64,000 bases of DNA, taken from Paragorgia papillata. Lineage: Eukaryota; Cnidaria; Anthozoa; Scleralcyonacea; Coralliidae. Below, in pieces: positions 50,101 through 64,000 of this stretch; the first letter of the stretch is position 1; every line of letters begins with the position of its first letter. The position numbers and the translations under genes are program-made. The stretch lies in the NCBI GenBank assembly GCA_035771165.1, contig JAWNZC010000298.1:141501-205500 (forward strand). The letters run 5' to 3'. The notes under the pieces were generated by a model that ran no database searches, was not told the origin of the DNA, and saw nothing but the letters and a program-made list of their open reading frames with translations.

Positions 50101-53100
50101 CACTCGTTAACATTCGAAATATGATAAAGAAAACATAATGTAAACGTGATAAAATGTTTTTCCTTAGTTTATAGAAATGAAGGTAAAACGTTTTTGGGCG
50201 ATATTTTAAACGCTCGATACGCAGATACCTGTACAGTTTATGCCATCTCCATTAAATCCAGCATCACATGTACAGTTGTACGATCCTGCTGTATTGTTAC
50301 AAGTTGCGTTTGAATGACATGGATTGTTTTGACATTCGTTGATATCTGAAATGACAAAACAATAAAGATACAATTTCGAATTTAATTATAATTATAATTA
50401 TTATAATTGTAATTAATTGATTGTCTTAAATGGTGATTTCTAAATCATATTGTGAAGTTTATTAATAATTCATGAACTTTTTCCAATCAAAATTTAGAAA
50501 TATACGTCAAGTGCATACTTCTGTGACTCCATACAATTAGAGCAATAAAAATTCTAATTACAACCACTATAGGCATGTATGCTCTTCTGATACAACCACT
50601 AGTGTTTTTAACTAAAATTACCAGATCATAAAGGAACTTTTTCTCTTTCATTTTTCAGTTCGTGATTGTATATGTTATACAACACGGTTGTTATTCCCGT
50701 ATACTCCAGAGAATAAACGGATAAAAGTCGAATCAATATTTTAAAAGATTATAACATATATACCTGAACAGTTTATGCCATTCTCCACTAAAACCAACAT
50801 TACAAGTACAGATGAATGATCCAAATGTATTGTTACAATTTGCGTTTGAGTCACATGGGTTGCTGAGACATTCATTGATGTCTAAAGTAACATTAGAAAG
50901 AAAACTTTGTTAATTTCCATTGAAAGTACCAAGAAAAATAATAGAATAATTTTATTTCTAAACTTATTAAGCAAGAATTAGTACCAGGAAAACCCGGACT
51001 ATTGAATCTTTGAAATTGCCAAAACAAACGTATGAATTTAATGTGCTATTTCAATTTATCAATTTGCTTGTAGCTCTACAGTTAAAAGATCTCCACCAAA
51101 ATTAGATCACATATACAGATAGAAGATTCAATTAACTGTATTTTTACAAGCTTCGGTTGAATGGCATGGTTTATTAAGACACTCGTTAACATTCCAAATA
51201 TGATAAAGAAAACATAATGTAAACGTGATCAAATGTTTTCCCTTAGTTTATAGAAATGAAGGTAAAACGTTTTTGGGCGATATTTTAAACGGTCGATACG
51301 CAGATACCTGTACAGTTTATGCCATCTCCACTAAATCCACCATCACATGTACAGTTGTACGATCCTGCTGTATTGTTACAAGTTGCGTTTTGAATGACAT
51401 GGATTGTTTTGACATTCGTTTTGATATCTGAAATGACAAAACAATAAAGATACAATTTCGAATTTAATTATAATTATAATTATTATAATTAATTGATTGC
51501 CTTAAATGGTGATTTCTAAATCATATTGTGAAGTTTATTAATAATTCATGAACTTTTTCCAATCAAAATTTAAAAATATACGTCAAGTGCATACTTCTGT
51601 GACTCCATACAATTAGAGCAATAAAAATTCTAATTACAACCACTATAGGCATGTATGCTCTTCTGATACAACCACTAGTGTTTGTAACTAAAATTACCAG
51701 ATCATAAAGGAACTTTTTCTCTTTCATTTTTCAGTTTGTGATTGTATATGTTATACAACACGGTTATTTCTGAATACTCCTGAGAATAAACGGATAAAAG
51801 TCGAATCAATATTTTAAAAGATTACTTATACCTGTACAGTTTATGCCATCTCCACTAAAACCAACATTACAGGTACACATGAATAATCCAACTGTATTGT
51901 TACAATATGCGTTTGAGTCGCATGGGTTGCTGAGACATTCATTGATGTCTAAAGTAACATTAGAAAGAAAACTTTGTTAATTTCCATTGAAAGTACCAAG
52001 AAAAATAATAGAATTATTTTATTTATTAACTTATTAAGCAAGAATTAGGACCAGGAAAACACGGACTATTGAATCTTTGAAATTGCCAATACAATTAGCG
52101 CTTTAATATTCTAATTAGTTACAACCACAAGGGTATGTATACTCTTCGGATTCAACCATTAGTGTTTGTAACTAAAATTACAATATATCCTAAAGGAACT
52201 TTATCTTAATTTTTCAGTTTATCATTCAATATTTCATAGAACACGGTCGCTACACCTGTATACTGGACTAAAATGACAAGATCATAAAGGAAATTTTTCT
52301 CTTTCATTTTTCCGTTCGTGATTGTATATGTTACACAACACGGTTGTTATTCCCGTATACTCCAGAGAATAAACGGATAAAAGTCGAATCAATATTTTAA
52401 AAGATTATAACATATATACCTGTACAGTTTATGCCATCTCCACTAAAACCAACATTACAGGTACAGATGAATGATCCAACTGTATTGTTACAATATGCGT
52501 TTGAGTCACATGGGTTGCTGAGACATTCATTGATGTCTAAAGTAATATTAGAATGAAAACTTTGTTAATTTCCATTGAAAGTACCAAGAAAAATAATAGA
52601 ATTATTTGATTTCTTAACTTATTAAGCAAGAATTAGTACCAGGAAAACCCGGACTATTGAATCTTTGAAATTGCCAAAACAAACGTATGAATTTAATGTG
52701 CTATTTCATTTTCTCAATTTGCTTGTAGCTCTACAGTTAAAAGATCTCCACCAAAATTAGATCACATATACAGATAAAAGATTCAATTAACTGTATTTTT
52801 ACAAGCTTCGGTTGAATGGCATGGTTTATTAAGACACTCGTTAACATTCCAAATATGATAAAGAAAACATAATGTAAACGTGATAAAATGTTTTTCCTTA
52901 GTTTATAGAAATGAAGGTAAAACGTTTTTGGGCGATATTTTAAACGCTCGATACGCAGATACCTGTACAGTTTATGCCATCTCCATTAAATCCAGCATCA
53001 CATGTACAGTTGTACGATCCTGCTGTATTGTTACAAGTTGCGTTTGAATGACATGGATTGTTTTGACATTCGTTGATATCTGAAATGACAAAACAATAAA

Positions 53101-56100
53101 GATACAATTTCGAATTTAATTATAATTATAATTATTATAATTGTAATTAATTGATTGTCTTAAATGGTGATTTCTAAATCATATTGTGAAGTTTATTAAT
53201 AATTCATGAACTTTTTCCAATCAAAATTTAGAAATATACGTCAAGTGCATACTTCTGTGACTCCATACAATTAGAGCAATAAAAATTCTAATTACAACCA
53301 CTATAGGCATGTATGCTCTTCTGATACAACCACTAGTGTTTTTAACTAAAATTACCAGATCATAAAGGAACTTTTTCTCTTTCATTTTTCAGTTCGTGAT
53401 TGTATATGTTATACAACACGGTTGTTATTCCCGTATACTCCAGAGAATAAACGGATAAAAGTCGAATCAATATTTTAAAAGATTATAACATATATACCTG
53501 AACAGTTTATGCCATCTCCACTAAAACCAACATTACAAGTACAGATGAATGATCCAAATGTATTGTTACAATTTGCGTTAGAGTCACATGGGTTGCTGAG
53601 ACATTCATTGATGTCTAAAGTAACATTAGAAAGAAAACTTTGTTAATTTCCATTGAAAGTACCAAGAAAAATAATAGAATAATTTTATTTCTAAACTTAT
53701 TAAGCAAGAATTAGTACCAGGAAAACCCGGACTATTGAATCTTTGAAATTGCCAAAACAAACGTATGAATTTAATGTGCTATTTCAATTTATCAATTTGC
53801 TTGTAGCTCTACAGTTAAAAGATCTCCACCAAAATTAGATCACATATACAGATAGAAGATTCAATTAACTGTATTTTTACAAGCTTCGGTTGAATGGCAT
53901 GGTTTATTAAGACACTCGTTAACATTCCAAATATGATAAAGAAAACATAATCAAATGTTTACGTGATCAAATGTTTTCCCTTAGTTTATAGAAATGAAGG
54001 TAAAACGTTTTTGGGCGATATTTTAAACGGTCGATACGCAGATACCTGTACAGTTTATGCCATCTCCACTAAATCCACCATCACATGTACAGTTGTACGA
54101 TCCTGCTGTATTGTTACAAGTTGCGTTTGAATGACATGGATTGTTTTGACATTCGTTGATATCTGAAATGACAAAACAATAAAGATACAATTTTCGAATT
54201 TAATTATAATTATAATTATTATAATTAATTGATTGCCTTAAATGGTGATTTCTAAATCATATTGTGAAGTTTATTAATAATTCATGAACTTTTTCCAATC
54301 AAAATTTAAAAATATACGTCAAGTGCATACTTCTGTGACTCCATACAATTAGAGCAATAAAAATTCTAATTACAACCACTATAGGCATGTATGCTCATCT
54401 GATACAACCACTAGTGTTTGTAACTAAAATTACCAGATCATAAAGGAACTTTTTCTCTTTCATTTTTCAGTTTGTGATTGTATATGTTATACAACACGGT
54501 GTTATTTCTGAATACTCCTGAGAATAAACGGATAAAAGTCGAATCAATATTTTAAAAGATTACTTATATACCTGTACAGTTTATGCCATCTCCACTAAAA
54601 CCAACATTACAGGTACACATGAATAATCCAACTGTATTGTTACAATATGCGTTTGAGTCGCATGGGTTGCTGAGACATTCATTGATGTCTAAAGTAACAT
54701 TAGAAAGAAAACTTTGTTAATTTCCATTGAAAGTACCAAGAAAAATAATAGAATTATTTTATTTATTAACTTATTAAGCAAGAATTAGGACCAGGAAAAC
54801 ACGGACTATTGAATCTTTGAAATTGCCAATACAATTAGCGCTTCAATTAATTCTAATTAGTATACAACCACAAGGGTATGTACTCTTCGGATTAACCAGA
54901 TCACTAAAATTACAATATATCCTAAAGGAACTTTATCTTTAATTTTTCAGTTTATCATTCAATATTTCATAGAACACGGTCGCTACACCTGTATACTGGA
55001 CTAAAATGAAAAGATCATAAAGGAAATTTTTTCTCTTTCATTTTTCCGTTCGTGATTGTATATGTTACACAACACGGTTTGTTATTCCCGTATACTCCAG
55101 AGAATAAACGGATAAAAGTCGAATCAATATTTTAAAAAGATTATAACATATATACCTGTACAGTTTATGCCATCTCCACTAAAACCAACATTACAGGTAC
55201 AGATGAATGATCCAACTGTATTGTTACAATATGCGTTTGAGTCACATGGTTTGCTGAGACATTCATTGATGTCTAAAGTAATATAATGAAAAACTTGTTA
55301 ATTTCATTGAAAGTACCAAGAAAAATAATAGAATTATTTGATTTCTTAACTTATTAAGCAAGAATTAGTACCAGAAAACCCGATATTGAATCTTTGAAAT
55401 TGCCAAAACAAACGTATGAATTTAATGTGCTATTTCATTTTCTCAATTTGCTTGTAGCTCTACAGTTAAAAGATCTCCACCAAAATTAGATCACATATAC
55501 AGATAAAAGATTCAATTAACTGTATTTTTACAAGCTTAGAGATTGAATGGCATGGTTTATTAAGACACTCGTTAACATTCCAAATATGAAAGAAAACATA
55601 ATGTAAACGTGATAAAATGTTTTTCCTTAGTTTATAGAAATGAAGGTAAAACGTTTTTGGGCGATATTTTAAACGGTCGATACGCAGATACCTGTACAGT
55701 TTATGCCATCTCCATTAAATCCAGCATCACATGTACAGTTGTACGATCCTGCTGTATTGTTACAAGTTGCGTTTGAATGACATGGATTGTTTTGACATTC
55801 GTTGATATCTGAAATGACAAAACAATATAGATACAATTTCGAATTTAATTATAATTATAATTATTATAATTAATTGATTGCCTTAAATGGTGATTTCTAA
55901 ATCATATTGTGAAGTTTATTAATAATTCATGAACTTTTTCCAATCAAAATTTAGAAATATACGTCAAGTGCATACTTCTGTGACTCCATACAATTAGAGC
56001 AATAAAAATTCTAATTACAACCACTATAGGCATGTATGCTCTTCTGATACAACCACTAGTGTTTGTAACTAAAATTACCAGATCATAAAGGAACTTTTTC

Positions 56101-56200
56101 TCCTTCATTTTTCAGTTCGTGATTGTATATGTTATACAACACGGTTGTTATTCCCGTATACTCCAGAGAATAAACGGATAAAAGTCGAATCAATATTTTA
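44200..56200 (-). CDS. EGF-like exon array, segment 5
   Basis: Type A: 44760-44876, 46410-46526, 47488-47604, 48566-48683 (+1 T), 50229-50345, 51308-51427 (+1 and +2), 52963-53079, 54046-54162, 55692-55808. Type B: 44217-44333, 45281-45397, 45868-45984, 46945-47061, 48023-48139, 49098-49214, 49686-49802, 50764-50881 (+1 T), 51832-51948, 52420-52536, 53498-53614, 54572-54688, 55156-55272. The 2,734-bp period is clear between the B exons at 50764 and 53498. Copies at 50764 and 53498 share cctgaacag, changing INCTG to INCSG. Confidence 0.84.
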
Positions 56201-59200
56201 AAAGATTATAACATATATACCTGTACAGTTTATGCCATCTCCACTAAAACCAACATTACAAGTACAGATGAATGATCCAAATGTATTGTTACAATTTGCG
56301 TTTGAGTCACATGGGTTGCTGAGACATTCATTGATGTCTAAAGTAACATTAGAAAGAAAACTTTGTTAATTTCCATTGAAAAGTACCAAGAAAAATAATA
56401 GAATTATTTTTATTTCTGAACTTATTAAGCAAGAATTAGTACCAGGAAAACCCGGACTATTGAATCTTTGAAATTGCCAAAACAAACGTATGAATTTAAT
56501 GTGCTATTTCAATTTCTCAATTTGCTTGTAGCTCTACAGTTAAAAGATCTCCACCAAAATTAGATCACATATACAGATAAAAGATTCAATTAACTGTATT
56601 TTTACAAGCTTCGGTTGAATGGCATGGTTTATTAAGACACTCGTTAACATTCCAAATATGATAAAGAAAACATAATGTAAACGTGATCAAATGTTTTTCC
56701 CTTAGTTTATAGAAATGAAGGTAAAACGTTTTTGGGCGATATTTTAAACGGTCGATACGCAGATACCTGTACAGTTTATGCCATCTCCACTAAATCAAGC
56801 ATCACATGTACAGTTGTACGATCCTGCTGAATTGTTACAAGTTGCGTTTGAATGACATGGATTGTTTTGACATTCGTTGATATCTGAAATGACAAAACAA
56901 TAAAGATACAATTTCGAATTTAATTATAATTATAATTATTATAATTATAATTAATTGATTGCCTTAAATGGTGATTTCTAAATCATATTGTGAAGTTTAT
57001 TAATAATTCATGAACTTTTTCCAATCAAAATTTAAAAATATACGTCAAGTGCATACTTCGGTGACTCCATACAATTAGAGCAATAAAAATTCTAATTACA
57101 ACCACTATAGGCATGTATGCTCTTCTGATACAACCACTAGTGTTTGTAACTAAAATTACCAGATCATACAGGAACTTTTTCTCTTTCATTTTTCAGTTCG
57201 TGATTGTATATGTTATACAACACGGTTATTTCTGAATACTCCTGAGAATAAACGGATAAAAGTCGAATGAATATTTTAAAAGATTACTTATACCTGTACA
57301 GTTTATGCCATCTCCACTAAAACCAACATTACAGGTACACATGAATAATCCAACAGTATTGTTACAATATGCGTTTGAGTCGCATGGGTTGCTGAGACAT
57401 TCATTGATGTCTAAAGTAACATTAGAAACAAAACTTTGTTAATTTCCATTGAAAGTACCAAGAAAAATAATAGAATTATTTTATTTATTAACTTATTAAG
57501 CAAGAATTAGGACCAGGAAAACCCGGACTATTGAATCTTTGAAATTGCCAATACAATTAGCGCTTTAATATTTAATTATTCTATTACAACCACAAGGGTA
57601 TGTATACTCTTCGGATTCAACCATTAGTGTTTGTAACTAAATTACAATATATCCTAAAGGACGTTTCTTAATTTTCAGTTTATCATTGAATATTTCATAG
57701 AACACGGTCGCTACACCTGGTATACTGGACTAAAATGACAAGATTATAAAGGAAATTTTTCTCTTTCATTTTTCAGTTCGTGATTGTATATGTTACACAA
57801 ACACGGTTGTTATTCCCGTATACTCCAGAGAATAAACGGATAAAAGTCGAATCAATATTTTAAAAGATTATAACATATATACCTGTACAGTTTATGCCAT
57901 CTCCACTAAAACCAACATTACAGGTACAGATGAATGATCCAAACTGTATTGTTACAATATGCGTTTGAGTCACATGGGTTGCTGAGGACATTCATTGATG
58001 TCTAAAGTAATATTAGAATGAAAACTTTGTTAATTTCCATTGAAAGTACCAAGAAAAATAATTATTTGATTTCTTAACTTATTAAGCAAGAATTAGTACC
58101 AGGAAAACCCGGACTATTGAATCTTTGAAATTGCCAAAACAAACGTATGAATTTAATGTGCTATTTCATTTTCTCAATTTGCTTGTAGCTCTACAGTTAA
58201 AAGATCTCCACCAAAATTAGATCACATATACAGATAAAAGATTCAATTAACTGTATTTTTACAAGCTTCGGTTGAATGGCATGGTTTATTAAGACACTCG
58301 TTAACATTCGAAATATGATAAAGAAAACATAATGTAAACGTGATAAAATGTGTTTTCCTTAGTTTATAGAAATGAAGGTAAAACTTTTTGGGCGATATTT
58401 TTAAACGCTCGATACGCAGATACCTGTACAGTTTATGCCATCTCCATTAAATCCAGCATCACATGTACAGTTGTACGATCCTGCTGTATTGTTACAAGTT
58501 GCGTTTGAATGACATGGATTGTTTTGACATTCGTTGATATCTGAAATGACAAAACAATAAAGATACAATTTCGAATTTAATTATAATTATAATATTATAA
58601 TTATAATTAATTGATTGTCTTAAATGGTGATTTCTAAATCATATTGTGAAGTTTATTAATAATTCATGAACTTTTTCCAATCAAAATTTAGAAATATACG
58701 TCAAGTGCATACTTCTGTGACTCCATACAATTAGAGCAATAAAAATTCTAATTACAACCACTATAGGCATGTATGCTCTTCTGATACAACAACTAGTGTT
58801 TGTAACTAAAATTACCAGATCATAAAGGAACTTTTTCTCTTTCATTTTTCAGTTCGTGATTGTATATGTTATACAACACGGTTGTTATTCCCGTATACTC
58901 CAGAGAAATAAACGGATAAAAGTCGAATCAATATTTTAAAAGATTATAACATATATACCTGTACAGTTTATGCCATATCCACTAAAACCAACATTACAAG
59001 TACAGATGAATGATCCAAATGTATTCTTACAATTTGCGTTTGAGTCACATGGGTTGCTGAGACATTCATTGATGTCTAAAGTAACATTAGAAAGAAAACT
59101 TTGTTAATTTCCATTGAAAGTACCAAGAAAAAATAATAGAATTATTTTATTTCTAAACTTATTAAGCAAGAATTAGTACCAGGAAAACCCGGACTATTGA

Positions 59201-62200
59201 ATCTTTGAAATTGCCAAAACAAACGTATGAATTTAATGTGTTATTTCAATTTCTCAATTTGCTTGTAGCTCTACAGTTAAAAGATCTCCACCAAAATTAG
59301 ATCACATATACAGATAAAAGATTCAATTAACAGTATTTTTACAAGCTTCGGTTGAATGGCATGGTTTATTAAGACACTCGTTAACATTCCAAATATGATA
59401 AAGAAAACATAATGTAAACGTGATCAAATGTTTTCCCTTTGTTTATAGAAATGAAGGTAAAACGTTTTTGGGCGATATTTTAAACGGTCCATACGCAGAT
59501 ACCTGTACAGTTTATGCCATCTCCACTAAATCCAGCATCACATGTACAGTTGTACGATCCTGCTGTATTGTTACAAGTTGCGTTTGAATGACATGGATTG
59601 TTCTGACATTCGTTGATATCTGAAATGACAAAACAATAAAGATACAATTTCGAATTTAATTATAATTATAATTATTCTAATTATAATTAATTGATTGCCT
59701 TAAATGGTGATTTCTAAATCATATTGTGAAGTTTATTAATAATTCATGAACTTTTTCCTATCAAAATTTAAAAATATACGTCAAGTGCATACTTCTGTGA
59801 CTCAATACAATTAGAGCAATAAAAATTATAATTACAACCACTATAGGCATGTATGCTCTTCTGATACAACCACTAGTGTTTGTAACTAAAATTACCAGAT
59901 CATAAAGGAACTTTTTCTCTTTCATTTTTCAGTTCGTGATTGTATATGTTATACAACACGGTTGTTATTCCCGTATACTCCAGAGAATAAATGGATAAAA
60001 TTCGAATCAATATTTTAAAAGATTATAACATATATACCTGTACAGTTCATGCCATCTCCACTAAAACCAACATTACAAGTACAGATGAATGATCCAACTG
60101 TATTGTTACAATATGCGTTTGAGTCACATGGGTTGCTGAGACATTCATTGATGTCTAAAGTAACATTAGAAAGAAAACTTTGTTAATTTCCATTGAAAGT
60201 ACCAAGAAAAATAATACAATTATTTTATTTATTAACTTATTAAGCAAGAATTAGGACCAGGAAAACCCGGACTATTGAATCTTTGAAATTGCCAAAACAA
60301 ACGTATGAATTTAATGTGTTATTTCATTTTCTCAATTTGCTTGTAGCTCTACAGTTAAAAGATCTCCAGCAAAATTAGATCACATATACAGATAAAAGAT
60401 TCCATTAACTGTATTTTTACAAGCTTCGGTTGAATGGTATGGTTTATTAAGACACTCGTTAACGTTCCAAATATGATAAAGAAAACATAATGTAAATGTG
60501 ATCAAATGTTTTTCCTTAGTTTATAGAAATGAAGGTAAAACGTTTTTGGGCGATATTTTAAACGGTCGATACGCAGATACCTGTACAGTTTATGCCATCT
60601 CCACTAAATCCAGCATCACATGTACAGTTGTACGATCCTGCTGTATTGTTACAAGTTGCGTTTGAATGACATGGATTGTTTTGACATTCGTTGATATCTG
60701 AAATGACAAAACAATAAAGATACAATTTCGAATTTAATTATAATTATAATTATAATTATTATTTTTAATTGATTGCCTTAAACGGTGATTTCTAAATCAT
60801 ATTGTGAAGTTTATTAATAATTCATGAACTTTTTCCAATCAAAATTTAAAAATATACGTCAAGTGCATACTTCTGTGACTCCATACAATTAGAGCAATAA
60901 AAATTCTAATTACAACCACTATAGGCATGTATGCTCTTCTGATACAACCACTAGTGTTTGTAACTAAAATTACCAGATCATAAAGGAACTTTTTCTCTTT
61001 CATTTTTCAGTTTGTGATTGTATATGTTATACAACACGGTTGTTATTTCTGAATACTCCTGAGAATAAACGGATAAAAGTCGAATCAATATTTTAAAAGA
61101 TTACTTATACCTGTACAGTTTATGCCATCTCCACTAAAACCAACATTACAGGTACACATGAATAATCCAACTGTATGGTTACAATATGCGTTTGAGTCAC
61201 ATGGGTTGCTGAGACATTCATTGATGTCTAAAGTAACATTAGAAAGAAAACGTTCTTAATTTCCATTGAAAGTACCAAGAAACATAATAGAATTATTTTA
61301 TTTCTTAACTTATTAAGCAAGAATTAGTACCAGGAAAACACGGACTATTGAATCTTTGAAATTGCCAATACAATTAGCGCTTAATATTCTAATTAGTTAC
61401 AACCACAAGGGTATGTATACTCTTCGGATTCAACCATTAGTGTTTGTAACTAAAATTACAATATATCCTAAAGGAAACTTTATCTTAATTTTTCAGTTTA
61501 TCATTGAATATTTCATAGAACACGGTCGCTACACCTGTATACTGGACTAAAATGACAAGATCAAAAAGGAACTTTTTCTCTTTCATTTTTCAGTTCGTGA
61601 TTGTATATGTTACACAACACGGTTGTTATTCCCGTATACTCCAGAGAATAAACGGATAAAAGTCGAATCAATATTTTAAAAGATTATAACATATATACCT
61701 GTACAGTTTATGCCATCTCCACTAAAACCAACATTACAGGTACAGATGAATGATCCAACTGTATTGTTACAATATGCGTTTGAGTCACATGGGTTGCTGA
61801 GACATTCATTGATGTCTAAAGTAATATTAGAATGAAAACTTTGTTAATTTCCATTGAAAGTACCAAGAAAAAATAATAGAATTATTTGATTTCTTAACTT
61901 ATTAAGCAAGAATTAGTACCAGGAAAACCCGGACTATTGAATCTTTGAAATTGCCAAAACAAACGTATGAATTTAATGTGCTATTTCATTTTCTCAATTT
62001 GCTTTGTAGCTCTACAGTTAAAAGATCTCCAGCAAAATTAGATCATATATACAGATAAAAGATTCAATTAACTGTATTTTTACAAGCTTCGGTTGAATGG
62101 CATGGTTTATTAAGACACTCGTTAACATTCCAAATATGATAAAGAAAAACATAATGTAAACGTGATAAAATGTTTTTCCTTAGTTTATAGAAATGAAGGT

Positions 62201-64000
62201 AAAAACGTTTTTGGGCGATATTTAAAACGGTCGATACGCAGATACCTGTACAGTTTATGCCATCTCCATTAAATCCAGCATCACATGTACAGTTGTACGA
62301 TCCTGCTGTATTGTTACAAGTTGCGTTTGAATGACATGGATTGTTTTGACATTCGTTTGATATCTGAAATGACAAAACAATAAAGATACAATTTCGAATT
62401 TAATTATAATTATAATTATAATTATTATAATTAATTGATTGTCTTAAATGGTGATTTCTAAATCATATTGTGAAGTTTATTAATAATTCATGAACTTTTC
62501 CAATCAAAATTTAGAAATATACGTCAAGTGCATACTTCTGTAACTCCATACAATTAGAGCAATAAAAATTATAATTGCAACCACTATAGGCATGTATGCT
62601 CTTCTGATACAACCACTAGTGTTTTTAACTAAAATTACCAGATCATAAAGGAACTTTTTCTCTTTCATTTTTCAGTTCGTGATTGTATATGTTATACAAC
62701 ACGGTTGTTATTCCCGTATACTCCAGAGAATAAACGGATAAAAGTCGAATCAATATTTTAAAAGATTATAACATATATACCTGTACAGTTTATGCCATCT
62801 CCACTAAAACCAACATTACAAGTACAGATGAATGATCCAAATGTATTGTTACAATTTGCGTTTGAGTCACATGGGTTGCTGAGACATTCATTGATGTCTA
62901 AAGTAACATTAGAAAGAAAACTTTGTTAATTTCCATTGAAAGTACCAAGAAAAATAATAGAATTATTTTATTTCTAAACTTATTAAGCAAGAATTAGTAC
63001 CAGGAAAACCCGGACTATTGAATCTTTGAAATTGCCAAAACAAACGTATAAATTTAATGTGTTATTTCATTTTCTCAATTTGCTTGTAGCTCTACAGTTA
63101 AAAGATCTCCACCAAAATTAGATCACATATACAGATAAAATATTCAATTAACTGTATTTTTACAAGCTTCGGTTGAATGGCATGGTTTATTAAGACACTC
63201 GTTAACATTCCAAATATGATAAAGAAAACATAATGTAAAACGTGATAAAATGTTTTCCCTTAGTTTATAGAAATGAAGGTAAAACGTTTTTGGGCGATAT
63301 TTTAAACGGTCGATACGCAGATACCTGTACAGTTTATGCCATCTCCATTAAATCCAGCATCACATGTACAGTTGTACGATCCTGCTGTATTGTTACAAGT
63401 TGCGTTTGAATGACATGGATTGTTTTGACATTCGTTGATATCTGAAATGACAAAACAATAAAGATACAATTTCGAATTTAATTATAATTATAATTATTAT
63501 AATTATAATTAATTGATTGTCATAAATGGTGATTTCTAAATCATATTGTGAAGTTTATTAATAATTCATGAACTTTTTCCTATCAAAATTTAGAAATATA
63601 CGTCAAGTGCATACTTCTGTAACTCAATACAATTAGAGCAATAAAAATTATAATTGCAACCACTATAGGCATGTATGCTCTTCTGATACAACCACTAGTG
63701 TTTTTAACTAAAATTACCAGATCATAAAGGAACTTTTTCTCTTTCATTTTTCAGTTCGTGATTGTATATGTTATACAACACGGTTGTTATTCCCGTATAC
63801 TCCAGAGAATAAATGGATAAAATTCGAATCAATATTTTAAAAGATTATAACATATATACCTGTACAGTTTATGCCATCTCCACTAAAACCAACATTACAA
63901 GTACAGATGAATGATCCAAATGTATTGTTACAATTTGCGTTTGAGTCACATGGGTTGCTGAGACATTCATTGATGTCTAAAGTAACATTAGAAAGAAAAC
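56201..64000 (-). CDS. EGF-like exon array, segment 6 (runs off the window)
   Basis: Type A: 56767-56883, 58424-58540, 59503-59619, 60591-60707, 62246-62363 (+1 T), 63325-63441. Type B: 56221-56337, 57294-57410, 57883-58001 (+A and +G), 58959-59075, 60038-60154, 61111-61227, 61699-61815, 62781-62897, 63860-63976. Exon spacing repeats that of 44.2-51.3 kb at an offset of about 12,007-12,018 bp. The array continues past 64000; on the minus strand that is the upstream side of the gene. Confidence 0.84.

Noticed and set aside
61356..61550. 64-codon frame in a D segment
   Set aside because: This is intron sequence; other D copies do not keep the frame and there is no motif.

Overview
The window is eukaryotic, AT-rich, intron-containing DNA. 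Calcium-binding EGF exons, GT-AG introns, and four transposon classes (Polinton/Maverick, DIRS-type, EnSpm/CACTA with two genes, APE-type LINE) suggest a marine invertebrate genome. A sponge or cnidarian is my guess; the sequence does not prove a taxon.

Backbone: 1-1458, 13823-19899, 32037-32953 and 36276-64000 are pieces of one tandem array of EGF-like exons read on the minus strand. I place 67 recognisable 117-bp exons (28 'type A', 39 'type B'), all with phase-1 introns on both sides. There are also 27 copies of a decayed third EGF exon ('type C') with stops and no splice sites. Modules are ordered B-C-A (about 1.07 kb) or B-D-B-C-A (about 1.66 kb), where D is an exon-free intron segment. 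Larger periods of about 2.73 kb and about 12.0 kb lie on top. The array looks like the repetitive middle of a very large secreted or extracellular cbEGF gene, with neither end in the window.

Three large transposons interrupt the array. (1) 1459-13816 is a Polinton/Maverick with a 6-bp target duplication, 5'-AG terminus, long inverted arms carrying two small virion-type genes in each arm, and a packaging ATPase near its centre. No polymerase B or integrase gene is visible. It is interrupted at 4050-9296 by a decayed DIRS-type element (RT, RNase H and tyrosine recombinase on the minus strand) with 54-bp direct repeats. (2) About 19900-32036 is an EnSpm/CACTA-like transposon with 33-bp inverted ends and dense subterminal CTATGAA motifs. 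It has a lesioned TNP2-type transposase gene on the minus strand and a divergent multi-exon plus-strand gene I do not recognise. Smaller fold-back elements sit in its introns. (3) 32954-36275 is a 5'-truncated APE-type LINE with one frameshift.

The transposons occur once each while the EGF modules around them are repeated, so they probably entered after most of the amplification. From about 54 to 62.4 kb, and in some exons elsewhere, there are many one-base indels, mostly in homopolymers. Some lesions reported here may therefore be sequencing or polishing errors.
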